A stretch of 64,000 nt of DNA from Acidobacteriota bacterium (GCA_021806005.1 JAJZDM010000003.1:35979-99978); one strand, 5' to 3'; shown: positions 44,996 to 54,447, counted from the stretch's first letter. Notes: generated from the letters alone by a model not told the origin. Numbers and translations are program-made.

Positions 44996-47202
44996 AGCTT
45001 GCAGACTGGCTGGCGCGAAAAAGCGGCCTCGACATTGGCTCCTCGAAGTACAGCTACAGCGACGATCCTGTACTGGGCTTTACCTCCTCGGGCAAATGCT
45101 CTGAGCGTTGGGTCAACAGCACATGCGGCTACTGCTCCGTTGGCTGCGGTATGCAACTCGGCGTAAAGGATGGCCGCGTGGTGAGTGTACGCGGCAATCC
45201 CGATCATCCCGTCAACCTGGGCAAGCTGTGTCCCAAGGGACTGGCGGAGCACTATGCGATCGAGGCAGAAGGCCGGGCCAGATATCCGCTGTTACGCAGA
45301 AACGGCCAGCTTGTACGGATAAATTGGGATGAGGCGATCCGCACCATGGTCGAACAGCTCCGCGCCGTGCAAGACAAATATGGACCGGAGTCGCTGGGCG
45401 TGATCAGCACCGGGCAGCTTGTGACCGAAGAATTCTATACTCTCGGTAAATTGGTGCAGCTTGGCTTCGGCACCCGGAATTACGACGGGAACACGACACT
45501 TTGCATGTCCACCGCGGTCTCCGGATACAAGCGGTCCTTTGGCAGCGACGGGCCTCCCGGCGCCTATGAAGATCTCGAGCACGCAGACGTGATTCTGCTC
45601 ATCGGCGCAAACATCGCGGAGAACCATCCGATCCTCTGTACGCGGCTGGAGGCGAACAAAGCCAAGACGCTGATCGTCGCCGATCCTCGCGTGACCAAGA
45701 CGGCCATGATGGCCGACATCTATCTATCCCTGAAGCCACGCTCCGATCTCGCGCTGATCAACGCCATGCTGCGCATCGTGATCGAAGAAGAACGCTATGA
45801 CGCGAATTTTATTTCCAGCCACACCACAGGCTTCGACGAACTGCGCGCATCGCTCGAGCCCTACACACTCGAATACGCCGCGCAGATCACGGGCCTCGAA
45901 CCGGGGATGATCCGCAGGACCGCTCTCCTCTATGCCAACGCAAATGCGGCGTTCATTGGCTGGACGATGGGCGTGAACCACAGCACCAAGGGCACAGAGA
46001 CCGTCAATGCCATGAATAACCTGGCGCTGATTACCGGCAACATCGGGCGCCAAGGTGCCTCGCCGTTCTCTATCACCGGCCAGTGCAATGCGATGGGCAC
46101 GCGCGAGGCCGGATTTACTTCGGGAATTCCGGGGTATCGCAAGTTTGAAGACGAAAAGGATCGTCAGCAGATTGCCGATCTATGGAACCTGCCGGTGGAG
46201 CGCATTCCCACCGGGCGGGGCCTGGCCTATCCCGACATCATTGAAGGCGCTGTGGCCGGCAAGATCCGCGCTCTCTGGATACTCGGGACGAACCCGCTGG
46301 TTTCATTCCCGAACATCGACGTGCTGAAGCGCGCACTGGACAATCTTGATTTTCTCGTGGTGCAGGATGGATTTCATCCCACACCTACCACGGAGTTGGC
46401 CGATCTGGTGCTTCCCACCGCCATCTGGGGCGAAAAGGAAGGCACCTACACCAACTCTGAACGCCGGGTAAGCAAGGTGAATGCCGCGGTTGCGCCACCC
46501 GGAGAAGCCCGCTCCGACTTCGATATCTTTCTGGCCGTCGCTGAGAGCCTGGGATGCAGAGAAGAATTGTTCCCCGGCTGGAGCGATCCGGGCGATGCGT
46601 TCAACGAGTGGCGGCGCGTCTCCGCGGGCCGGCTTTGCGACTACTCCGGCATGACCTATGAACTGATGAATGAAATCGGTGGGATTCAGTGGCCATTCAC
46701 CAGCGAAGCACTCTCCGGCGCCTCTTTGCCCCGCAGGTTGTACAGCGATGGGATCTTTCCAACCGAAGATGGACGAGCACGCTTATTGCCAACGCAATGG
46801 GCCCCGTTCCCCGAGCAGCCAAGTTCAGAGTTTCCATTGATTCTCAACACCGGGCGTACGGTCGAGCATTGGCACACCCGCACCAAGACAGGGGCCATCT
46901 CGATTCTCCAGCGCATGGCGCCGCGCGCCTGGCTCGAAATGAATCCCAAAGATGCGCAGCAGCTCCGCCTACAGGCGCACGACCGTGTCGAAGTGATCTC
47001 GGCTCGCGGCCGGGTGAGTAAGGTCGAGTTGCGCATTACTGAGATTGTGGCTCCCGGACAGGTGTTTCTGCCCTTTCACTTCGCTGAGACGAACGCGAAT
47101 CAGATCACCCAAAGCGCATTCGATCCCATCTCCAGAGAGCCAAACTATAAGCAGTGTGCTGTACGCATCGAAAAATCGTCCGCCAACGCCGCCCATGCAT
47201 AA
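44992..47202 (+). CDS. NasA/NarB-type molybdopterin nitrate reductase catalytic subunit
   Basis: 4Fe-4S motif 'STCGYCSVGCGMQLGVKDGRVVSVRGNPDHPVNLGKLCPKGL', Mo-bis-MGD motifs; ATG overlaps the upstream TGA (ATGA). Confidence 0.9.
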   Translation: MKLADWLARKSGLDIGSSKYSYSDDPVLGFTSSGKCSERWVNSTCGYCSVGCGMQLGVKDGRVVSVRGNPDHPVNLGKLCPKGLAEHYAIEAEGRARYPLLRRNGQLVRINWDEAIRTMVEQLRAVQDKYGPESLGVISTGQLVTEEFYTLGKLVQLGFGTRNYDGNTTLCMSTAVSGYKRSFGSDGPPGAYEDLEHADVILLIGANIAENHPILCTRLEANKAKTLIVADPRVTKTAMMADIYLSLKPRSDLALINAMLRIVIEEERYDANFISSHTTGFDELRASLEPYTLEYAAQITGLEPGMIRRTALLYANANAAFIGWTMGVNHSTKGTETVNAMNNLALITGNIGRQGASPFSITGQCNAMGTREAGFTSGIPGYRKFEDEKDRQQIADLWNLPVERIPTGRGLAYPDIIEGAVAGKIRALWILGTNPLVSFPNIDVLKRALDNLDFLVVQDGFHPTPTTELADLVLPTAIWGEKEGTYTNSERRVSKVNAAVAPPGEARSDFDIFLAVAESLGCREELFPGWSDPGDAFNEWRRVSAGRLCDYSGMTYELMNEIGGIQWPFTSEALSGASLPRRLYSDGIFPTEDGRARLLPTQWAPFPEQPSSEFPLILNTGRTVEHWHTRTKTGAISILQRMAPRAWLEMNPKDAQQLRLQAHDRVEVISARGRVSKVELRITEIVAPGQVFLPFHFAETNANQITQSAFDPISREPNYKQCAVRIEKSSANAAHA

Positions 47203-47261
47203 GGACATGGAAGCAGCTCGCACCTCAGCAAGGCTACGAGAGAACTCAGAATAACTTCAAC

Positions 47262-47316
47262 GTGGGCACCGTGCCGTGCCCACCACTCGATCGAGTTTCC
47301 CCGCTCTCCGCAGAGC
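47262..47316 (+). promoter_or_regulatory. Three tandem short hairpins in the leader of the porin-narK segment
   Basis: GTGGGCAC-CGTGCC-GTGCCCAC (8-bp stem, hexaloop), ACTCGATCGAGT palindrome, GCTCT-ccgc-AGAGC. Confidence 0.55.
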
Positions 47317-47489
47317 ACCCCGACATTCCAGGATGATTGCGTGCGCCAGGTAGACGCCAGCGTGTGCCTGAAGTTGTCCCCGCCGTGGAACCGAGCGGCA
47401 AAGGCCTGAATCAGCTCAAGTCGTTGGGCGCATTCCGCAATTCAAGCGAACGCAATCGCACGTTACACCGATCGCCACAAGGAGAGCCA

Positions 47490-48962
47490 GTGCACAAGAG
47501 TCCTCATATCCCAGGTATCGTTTGGCTTCTAGTGATTGCAGCCGCAACTCTTGCTCCGCTGCAGGCACAGTCCTCGGGCAGTTCCGCTCTCAACGTTTCG
47601 GTATACGATCGCACGCGGGTAAACGCATGGCAATGGTTCGCGGCACCGCCGGAGGCCAACACCTACAGCTACATCGAGTCTTTATTGCGATTGGGCGTCG
47701 CGCAGCGCCTCCACCGGTGGGATTGGCAGCTGGAACTAGCCCAACCGGCGGTGCTGAATGTTCCCGGCGATGCCGTTTCGCCCGTGGCGGCGCAGGGGCA
47801 ACTGGGCCTGGGCGGAAGCTATTACGCTGCGAATGCCAACACCGAGCCAGCCGCCGTGTTTCTTAAGCTGGGCTTTGTGCGTTTCGACGGGAGAGACAGC
47901 CACGCCAGACTTGGCCGTTTTGAGTTCTTCGATGGAGAGGAGACAAAACCGGAAAATACAACCATCCGCTGGCTGCAAACCAATCGCATCGCCCAGCGCT
48001 TGATTGCAAACTTCGGCTTCTCCGACGCCCAGCGCAGCTTCGATGGTCTCGACGCGCAGTGGAATGCGGCGGGGTGGAACATCTCAGCGATGGCGGCGCG
48101 CGCCGATCAAGGCGTCTTCAACATGGACGGCAACCCTGAACTGAACGTCGATGTGCAGTATGTCGCCGCGACACGGTCTCAGTTCAGGCAGCACCTGCTG
48201 TGGCGCGGATTTGCCATCGCCTATCACGATGGCCGAACCGGAGTGACTAAGACAGACAATCGCGCTCTTGCCGTTCGCGAAGCCGATCACCAGAATATTC
48301 GAATTGGAACCTACGGGGCTGATCTGCTCTCTGCTATCCCGGCCGGTCCCGGCCAGTTCGACTTCCTCTTCTGGGGAGCGCTTCAAAATGGAAGTTGGGG
48401 CGAGTTAAGACACGATGCGAACGCGGCGGCCATAGAGGGCGGCTATCAGCTCAGCCACATGACGACCCATCCCTGGCTGCGCGGAGGCTGGTTCCGCTCC
48501 AGTGGCGACAAGAATGCAACCGACGGTATTCATAATACGTTCTTTCAAATCCTGCCGACGCCGCGAATCTATGCGCGGCTTCCTTTCTATAATCTGATGA
48601 ATTCCACTGACGACTTCGTTCAGATCATCGACAACCCGGTGAAGAGAGTTGCCGTCCGATCTGATCTTCACTGGCTACAGCTCACCTCGGCGCAAGACCT
48701 CTGGTACCTGGGCGGTGGTGCGTACGATAACAAAGTCTTCGGCTACGTTGGCCGCCCTTCGAACCAGTCGCACTCTCTCGCCTCTGTTGCAGACGTTAGC
48801 GCTGACTGGAAGACGACGAAGAATATCGATCTCAACTTTTACTACGCGTATGCGCAGGGCAAGACCGCCGTCGCCGCGATCTATCCGTCCGGCCGGAATA
48901 TGCAATACGGGTATGTCGAGTTTGTCTACCGGTGGATTCACTCAGGAGGTGGAACTCCATGA
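47490..48962 (+). CDS. Alginate-export-family outer-membrane beta-barrel porin
   Basis: Signal peptide 'SPHIPGIVWLLVIAAATLAPLQAQ'; 'RTRVNAWQWF', 'GQLGLGGSYY...ARLGRFEFFDGEE', 'LNFYYAYAQGKTAVAAIYPSGRNMQYGYVEFVYRW'; GTG start at 47490 after AGGAGA. Confidence 0.85.
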   Translation: MHKSPHIPGIVWLLVIAAATLAPLQAQSSGSSALNVSVYDRTRVNAWQWFAAPPEANTYSYIESLLRLGVAQRLHRWDWQLELAQPAVLNVPGDAVSPVAAQGQLGLGGSYYAANANTEPAAVFLKLGFVRFDGRDSHARLGRFEFFDGEETKPENTTIRWLQTNRIAQRLIANFGFSDAQRSFDGLDAQWNAAGWNISAMAARADQGVFNMDGNPELNVDVQYVAATRSQFRQHLLWRGFAIAYHDGRTGVTKTDNRALAVREADHQNIRIGTYGADLLSAIPAGPGQFDFLFWGALQNGSWGELRHDANAAAIEGGYQLSHMTTHPWLRGGWFRSSGDKNATDGIHNTFFQILPTPRIYARLPFYNLMNSTDDFVQIIDNPVKRVAVRSDLHWLQLTSAQDLWYLGGGAYDNKVFGYVGRPSNQSHSLASVADVSADWKTTKNIDLNFYYAYAQGKTAVAAIYPSGRNMQYGYVEFVYRWIHSGGGTP

Positions 48963-49033
48963 CGCTCGATGGAGCGGATTGGTTCTCGATCAGAACTAGC
49001 GTTTGAGCCCAGGTTATGCGACACAGGAGAGTC

Positions 49034-50341
49034 ATGACGACGCACAAAGTTGAGCAACTCATTATTGCCACGGCCGGTTTCTTTTGGTGTTTCCTCATGT
49101 GGTTTTCGACCGCCGCCTTCAGTCCCAGCATTGCGGCTGATTACCACCTCAACATCAAGGCGCTCGGGCTTCTCGCGAGTTCGGCCATCTGGATGGCTCC
49201 GGCAGGCAGGGTCCTCGCCGGGTGGGCCTCGGATCGCTTTGGGGCTCCGCGCACCTTCGCTTGTCTTCTCGGCGGATGTGGCTTGATCTCGATTGCCTCA
49301 GGATTCACCACGAACTACAACGTGCTCTTTCTCGAGCGCATCCTGGTCGCTATCGCCGGCGTCTCGTTCGTCGTCGGAATTCAGCATGTCGCGCAGTGGT
49401 TCGATGCGCACGAGATCGGCACGGCGGAAGGGCTCTATGCGGGCACGGGAAATGCCGGAGCGGGCGCCGGAGCGCTGGTGTTGCCGCGCCTGTTCGGCAC
49501 CAACTATCACGCCGCATTCATCGATCTCGGCGTGGTTGCACTGATCATTGCCGCCTGGTACCTCTGGCGCGGAAGAGCTGCAACTTCCGCTGAGCGGAAA
49601 AACCTGGTGCGCGGAAAAAGCGGTCTGCGCGGCACGCTATTTATCTGGAGCCGCTACATCGCCATTGCCCTCATGCTCGCCTATGCGATGTCCTTCGGCC
49701 TGGAGATCGCATTGAATGCCTGGCTTCCAGGCTACTTCATGCGGGGCTTCCACAAAGAGATTCTGGCGCTGGGATTCCATGGCGTTGCCGGCGTGCAGAT
49801 CGCCGCCGGTACGTTCGCGGCAGTCGCATCCTTCACGGCCTCGCTGTTCCGCCCGTTTTCCGGGTTCATGTCCGATCTCTTCCAGCGCCGGGGGTGGGCT
49901 CCGCTGCCCTTCATCGCTAAGACATTGCCATATGCGCCCCGGCTCCATTGGCTTGGGGTTTCCCTGATTCTGATTATTCTGGCAATGTCCGGCCTGACTG
50001 CCAGCGGCCTTTCCGGATCGCTCCATCTGTCAGTGGTCACGCTGGTTGCATTGGGCATATTCATATCATGTGGAACGGGAGGCACATTTGCGCTTGTCCC
50101 TCTGCTCTTTCCAGACCGCCCCGGATCGGCCGCAGGTTTTATTGGCGGCGTCTCAACCGCGGCGGCGATCGTCTATCCGCTCATCTTCTCGAGGGGGGAG
50201 AACCCTCACATCGGATACATCTGCGTAGCGTTTTTCATGTTCCTTCCGTTCATGCTCTTTTACTTCTGGGCCGCGCGCTATGAACGCCATCCGGAAGAAC
50301 ACGGACTCCTGCCAGGCAGATTGGCCCTCGATGAGGCATAG
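49034..50341 (+). CDS. narK: MFS nitrate/nitrite transporter (NarK/NNP family)
   Basis: 12 TM pattern; 'AGRVLAGWASDRFGAPR', 'YAGTGNAGAGAGALVLPRLFG', 'GTFALVPLLFPDRPGSAAGFIGGVSTAAAIVYPLIF'. Confidence 0.87.
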   Translation: MTTHKVEQLIIATAGFFWCFLMWFSTAAFSPSIAADYHLNIKALGLLASSAIWMAPAGRVLAGWASDRFGAPRTFACLLGGCGLISIASGFTTNYNVLFLERILVAIAGVSFVVGIQHVAQWFDAHEIGTAEGLYAGTGNAGAGAGALVLPRLFGTNYHAAFIDLGVVALIIAAWYLWRGRAATSAERKNLVRGKSGLRGTLFIWSRYIAIALMLAYAMSFGLEIALNAWLPGYFMRGFHKEILALGFHGVAGVQIAAGTFAAVASFTASLFRPFSGFMSDLFQRRGWAPLPFIAKTLPYAPRLHWLGVSLILIILAMSGLTASGLSGSLHLSVVTLVALGIFISCGTGGTFALVPLLFPDRPGSAAGFIGGVSTAAAIVYPLIFSRGENPHIGYICVAFFMFLPFMLFYFWAARYERHPEEHGLLPGRLALDEA

Positions 50342-50389
50342 CCGTCACCAGCCACAAGAATCTTGAACCCACCATCAGGAGATTTTTTG

Positions 50390-50548
50390 ATGAAACCGAA
50401 CCTTCCTGCCGAAGATGTGCCGCATGAGCCCTGGTACAAATACGGGGTCATGTTCCTCTTTCTTGAGATGGCAATCGCCCTTGCAGTATGTGGGTACTCA
50501 CTCTACTTGACCTTCCATGGCCTTGGAGGATTTCCGGGCAAACATTGA
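50390..50548 (+). CDS. 52-aa single-TM small protein at the end of the nitrate cluster
   Basis: MKPNLPAEDVPHEPWYKYGVMFLFLEMAIALAVCGYSLYLTFHGLGGFPGKH, CAGGAGA upstream of ATG; one hydrophobic helix. Confidence 0.7.
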   Translation: MKPNLPAEDVPHEPWYKYGVMFLFLEMAIALAVCGYSLYLTFHGLGGFPGKH

Positions 50549-50759
50549 ATCGGAGATCATCTCCCACGATCGGATGGCAAACGGCTGGATTTGCAGGCTG
50601 CACCTCGCCGGTTCTGAATTCGAATGCCGACGCCGGAGGCAAGGCGCCGCAGACTCGATACGTCCGCGCGGGCTGGCCCGCCAGGCATCCCCAGGCGCTG
50701 CTCCGCAGCGAACACACAGCGGCTCAACTCAACCGCAAAGGGACCTCCATCCGCTCGGC

Positions 50760-51986
50760 CTAAGGGTTGATCGCCACCAGCCCGGACTCCCCTGCTACCG
50801 TCCGCTTCAACTGCCCGCAGGCCGCATAGATGTCCCTGCCTCGAGGTCGACGGATGTAGGTCGCCATTCCACCCTCGATCAACATCTTTTGAAATGCCGC
50901 CACATCCTCCGGCGCGGGCTGATGGTAGGCGATCTCCGGCCCGGGGTTCCACACGATCAGGTTCACCTTCGCGCGCATCCCGGCCAGCAGGCGCAGCACC
51001 TCACGCGCATGCTGTGGCCGGTCGTTTACCCCGCCTAACAGGACGTACTCAAACGTAACCCACTCCCGGGTCCGTAGCGGTATCTTTCTCACCGCCTCCA
51101 GCAGTTGGGCGATGTTCCACTTTCGGGTGATGGGCATCATCTCCGCCCGCACCTGGTCGTTGCTGGCGTTCAGGCTCAGGGCCAGCTTGGGCCGCACCGT
51201 CTCGCGGGCAAAGGCCTCGATCCCCGGTAAAATCCCACTGGTGGAGACGGTCATCCGCGACTCCGGCACTCCTATGCCCTCCACCAGCAGCCGCACGCTC
51301 TTCATAAACTCGTCGTAGTTCAGGAACGGCTCACCCATACCCATGAAGACCAGGTTGATGCGGTCCTTGCCCATCTGGATACGGTGCCGGTTCAACACCG
51401 CCGCAACCTGCCCGGCGATCTCACCAGCGGTCAGGTTGCGCCTGATCCCCAGCTTAGCGGTCAGGCAGAACTGGCAGTTCACCGCGCACCCCACCTGGCT
51501 GGAGATGCAGATGGTCGCCCTCCGAAAGCCCTTCTCCGCCAGCGTCCCGAAGTTCGACCGGTCGCGCCCGTTCGCTCTCCGATCCCAGAAGGATGGCTTG
51601 CCCCCCGCAACCGCCTCCGCAGCCGTCTCCTGCTCGCCCGCCTCTTCCTCAGCCGCCTCGCTTCCATCGCCGCGCTCGCCGCCGTCCCCATCCGGCATCC
51701 ACACGGTCTCGACGGTCTCTCCATCCGCCATCCGCATCAGATATCGCTCGGTGCCATCGATGCTCAACGCGGTCTGCGCCATCACCGGCACTCCCATATC
51801 CCACCCCGCCGTGCTCAACTGCTTGCGCAAAGACTCGGGCAGGGTCGTCACCACATCCAGTGAGTTCCATCGCTGTTTGTACAGTGCCTCAAAGAGCTGC
51901 CGCGCACGATACGGCTTCTGCCCCAGCTCGGCCATCAGGCCGGTCAACTCCGCAAGATCCAATCCAAAGAGGGCGCGCGTCTCCAT
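50760..51986 (-). CDS. rlmN: 23S rRNA (adenine2503-C2)-methyltransferase, radical SAM
   Basis: 'ISSQVGCAVNCQFCLTAKLGIRRNLTAGEI', 'LVFMGMGEPFLNYDEFMKSVRLL', 'LSLNASNDQVRAEMMPITRKWNIAQLLEA', 'YVLLGGVNDRPQHAREVLRLL'. Confidence 0.95.
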   Translation of the reverse strand: METRALFGLDLAELTGLMAELGQKPYRARQLFEALYKQRWNSLDVVTTLPESLRKQLSTAGWDMGVPVMAQTALSIDGTERYLMRMADGETVETVWMPDGDGGERGDGSEAAEEEAGEQETAAEAVAGGKPSFWDRRANGRDRSNFGTLAEKGFRRATICISSQVGCAVNCQFCLTAKLGIRRNLTAGEIAGQVAAVLNRHRIQMGKDRINLVFMGMGEPFLNYDEFMKSVRLLVEGIGVPESRMTVSTSGILPGIEAFARETVRPKLALSLNASNDQVRAEMMPITRKWNIAQLLEAVRKIPLRTREWVTFEYVLLGGVNDRPQHAREVLRLLAGMRAKVNLIVWNPGPEIAYHQPAPEDVAAFQKMLIEGGMATYIRRPRGRDIYAACGQLKRTVAGESGLVAINP

Positions 51987-52017
51987 CCCTTCAGTTTACT
52001 TCCCCTACAATCGCCCC

Positions 52018-52428
52018 ATGCTCGCTCCCAGCGCCTTCACCCACACCAGCCCAGAACTCCTCCCCATCCTCCAGGATCTCCGCAGCCGCGAACCCATCTT
52101 CCATCGCCCCGGCGAGCCCACTACCATGGCACCCACCTACTGGGAGGTGGGCGCCTCCGGCCGCCGCTACAGCCGCCAGTTCATCCTGAAACACCTCGCA
52201 GCGTCTCCGCCCCTCGACGCTCTTCAGGCCGGCTGGAAGACCTCCGACCACGCCGTCGTGCGCCTGAGCGCGGACACGTTTCTCTTCACCTACACCCTCC
52301 AGCAGCCCCAGCGCCTGACCCGCCGCGCAACAATCTGGCAACAAACTCCATCCGGCTGGCAGGTTCTGTTTCACCAGGGCACAATCGTCACCACCGATCA
52401 GGATGATGTCGCGCCCAGGCAATCATGA
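52018..52428 (+). CDS. DUF4440/nuclear transport factor 2-like small protein
   Basis: 'HTSPELLPILQDLRSREPIFHRP...YWEVGASGRRYSRQFILKHL...LSADTFLFTYTLQQPQRLTRRATIWQQTPSGWQVLFHQGTIV'; ATG at 52018. Confidence 0.75.
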   Translation: MLAPSAFTHTSPELLPILQDLRSREPIFHRPGEPTTMAPTYWEVGASGRRYSRQFILKHLAASPPLDALQAGWKTSDHAVVRLSADTFLFTYTLQQPQRLTRRATIWQQTPSGWQVLFHQGTIVTTDQDDVAPRQS

Positions 52429-52441
52429 AACAATGGGCGGG

Positions 52442-53770
52442 ATGCCCATCTCCGTTCCCGTCGCCGAGAATGCGACCGTCTCCGCCTCCGCTCCTCACCT
52501 GCGTGACATTCGCACCACCACCCTCCCCAACGGCCTCCTGGTTCTCACCGAGCGCATGCCCCATCTGCGCTCCATCGCCATGGGTGTCTGGATCGATTGC
52601 GGCTCCCGCGATGAACCCCTGGAGGTCAATGGCATCTCCCACTTCATCGAACACATGGTCTTCAAGGGAACCACGACGCGCTCCGCCCAGCAGTTCGCCC
52701 GCGAGGTGGACGCCATCGGAGGCAATCTGGACGCCTTCACCGGCAAGGAGACCATCTGCTTCAGCATCAAGCTCCTGGACCAGAACCTGCCTGCTGCGCT
52801 GGATCTGCTGACAGACCTGGTGCTCCACCCCACCTTCACACCGGAGGACATCACACGGGAGCAGGGCGTCATCCTGGAAGAGATCAAGATGGACGAGGAC
52901 AACCCCGACTACCTGGTCCACGAACTCTTTACCCGGAACTTCTGGCCCGAAGATGCTCTGGGCCGTCCCATCCTTGGAACCGCGGCCTCTGTCGCCAGCT
53001 TCACCGAACTCATTGTGCGCTCCGAGTACTCCCGTCGCTTTACCCCGGCCAACATGGTCTTCTCCGCGGCGGGCAACCTTCACCACGATGAATTTGTGGA
53101 CCGGGTTGCAGCCTGCTTCGCCTCCCTGGCCCCAGGCTCCGGAGAAAAGATGGCGCGCGCTCAGGCTCCGCAGACATCACCCCACATCACCCTTAAGCGG
53201 AAGAAGTCCCTGGAGCAGGTGCAACTCTGCCTGGCCGTTCCCGCGCCTCCTGTGGCCTCGCCCCTGCGCTACACCGCCTATCTGATGAACTCGATCCTGG
53301 GTGGCGGCATGAGTTCGCGGCTCTTCCAATCCATCCGCGAGGATCGCGGCCTGGCCTACAGCATCTACTCCGAACTCAATCCCTTCCGCGACACCGGGTC
53401 CCTGGCCGTCTATGCGGGCTGCTCGCCGGCGAACACCCGCCAGGTGCTGGACCTCACCCTGGCCGAACTCAACCGCATCCAGCAACAGCCCGTAACCCGC
53501 GAGGAACTCCAGCGCACCAAGTCGCAGTTCAAGGGCAACATGGTTCTGGGCCTGGAGACCTCCGGCTCCCGCATGTCCTCGCTCGCCCGTCAGCAGATGT
53601 ACTGGGGCCGTTTCTTTTCGCTGGATGAAATCACCGCAGCAATCGACGCGGTGACGGCAGAGGATGTCCAGATGCTGGCCGGCCAACTCCTCCAACCCGG
53701 ACACATGGCACTGACGTTGCTGGGCAACGTTGGCCCGATGAAGCTCACCCGTGCCGACCTCGGGTGCTAG
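52442..53770 (+). CDS. M16-family zinc metallopeptidase (processing peptidase-like)
   Basis: 'GSRDEPLEVNGISHFIEHMVFKGTTTRSAQQFAREVDAIGGNLDAFTGKE' with HxxEH; 'REDRGLAYSIYSELNPFRDTGSLAVYAGCSP'. Confidence 0.93.
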   Translation: MPISVPVAENATVSASAPHLRDIRTTTLPNGLLVLTERMPHLRSIAMGVWIDCGSRDEPLEVNGISHFIEHMVFKGTTTRSAQQFAREVDAIGGNLDAFTGKETICFSIKLLDQNLPAALDLLTDLVLHPTFTPEDITREQGVILEEIKMDEDNPDYLVHELFTRNFWPEDALGRPILGTAASVASFTELIVRSEYSRRFTPANMVFSAAGNLHHDEFVDRVAACFASLAPGSGEKMARAQAPQTSPHITLKRKKSLEQVQLCLAVPAPPVASPLRYTAYLMNSILGGGMSSRLFQSIREDRGLAYSIYSELNPFRDTGSLAVYAGCSPANTRQVLDLTLAELNRIQQQPVTREELQRTKSQFKGNMVLGLETSGSRMSSLARQQMYWGRFFSLDEITAAIDAVTAEDVQMLAGQLLQPGHMALTLLGNVGPMKLTRADLGC

Positions 53771-53919
53771 TGGGCGATCTCCGGCCAACGGACCTCCACC
53801 ATCCCTGCGGATAGCTCCCGCGGATAGTCAGATGAGGAGATGCTGTCATCGCGACACCGGAAACGTCTATACTTTGAATCTGGAAAATCTGAGCGCACGT
53901 CCGGCTCTGCGAGGCATGC

Positions 53920-54423
53920 ATGAACACTCCGAACCATCGTCACGAATCCGGCTTCACGCTGGTTGAACTGCTGATCGTCATGTCAGTGATTCTGATCCTG
54001 CTGACACTGGCGATCCCCGCCATGCAGTCGGTGATTCGCCGCGGCAACGAGACCTCGGCCATCACCAGCCTGCGCATGCTCAATGAGATGGAAGGCCAGT
54101 ATGACTCCACCTATCCCGACCACGGCTTCGCCTGTTCGCTGACCGCACTGGGAGGCAAGATCGGCTCCGGACCACCCACCGCCGAGGCGGCGCAACTGAT
54201 CCCCGATGACCTTGCCAGCGGCCACAAGGCAGGCTACACGTTTACCGTGAGCAACTGCGCCAAGACCACCATCAATAACGTGGATCAGTACAACAGCTAT
54301 CAGATCACCGCCGTGCCCAACTCCGTAGGACATAGTGGTAACCGCGGCTTCTGCACCGACGAGAACGGCGAGATCCGCTACGACCCCAAGGGCGGCACCA
54401 ACTGCACGGAACTGCTGCAGTAG
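53920..54423 (+). CDS. Type IV pilin / prepilin-like protein
   Basis: N-terminal prepilin signal 'ESGFTLVELLIVMSVILILLTLAIPAM'. Confidence 0.92.
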   Translation: MNTPNHRHESGFTLVELLIVMSVILILLTLAIPAMQSVIRRGNETSAITSLRMLNEMEGQYDSTYPDHGFACSLTALGGKIGSGPPTAEAAQLIPDDLASGHKAGYTFTVSNCAKTTINNVDQYNSYQITAVPNSVGHSGNRGFCTDENGEIRYDPKGGTNCTELLQ

Positions 54424-54447
54424 AACTGCTGACCGCTTCGAGCACCC

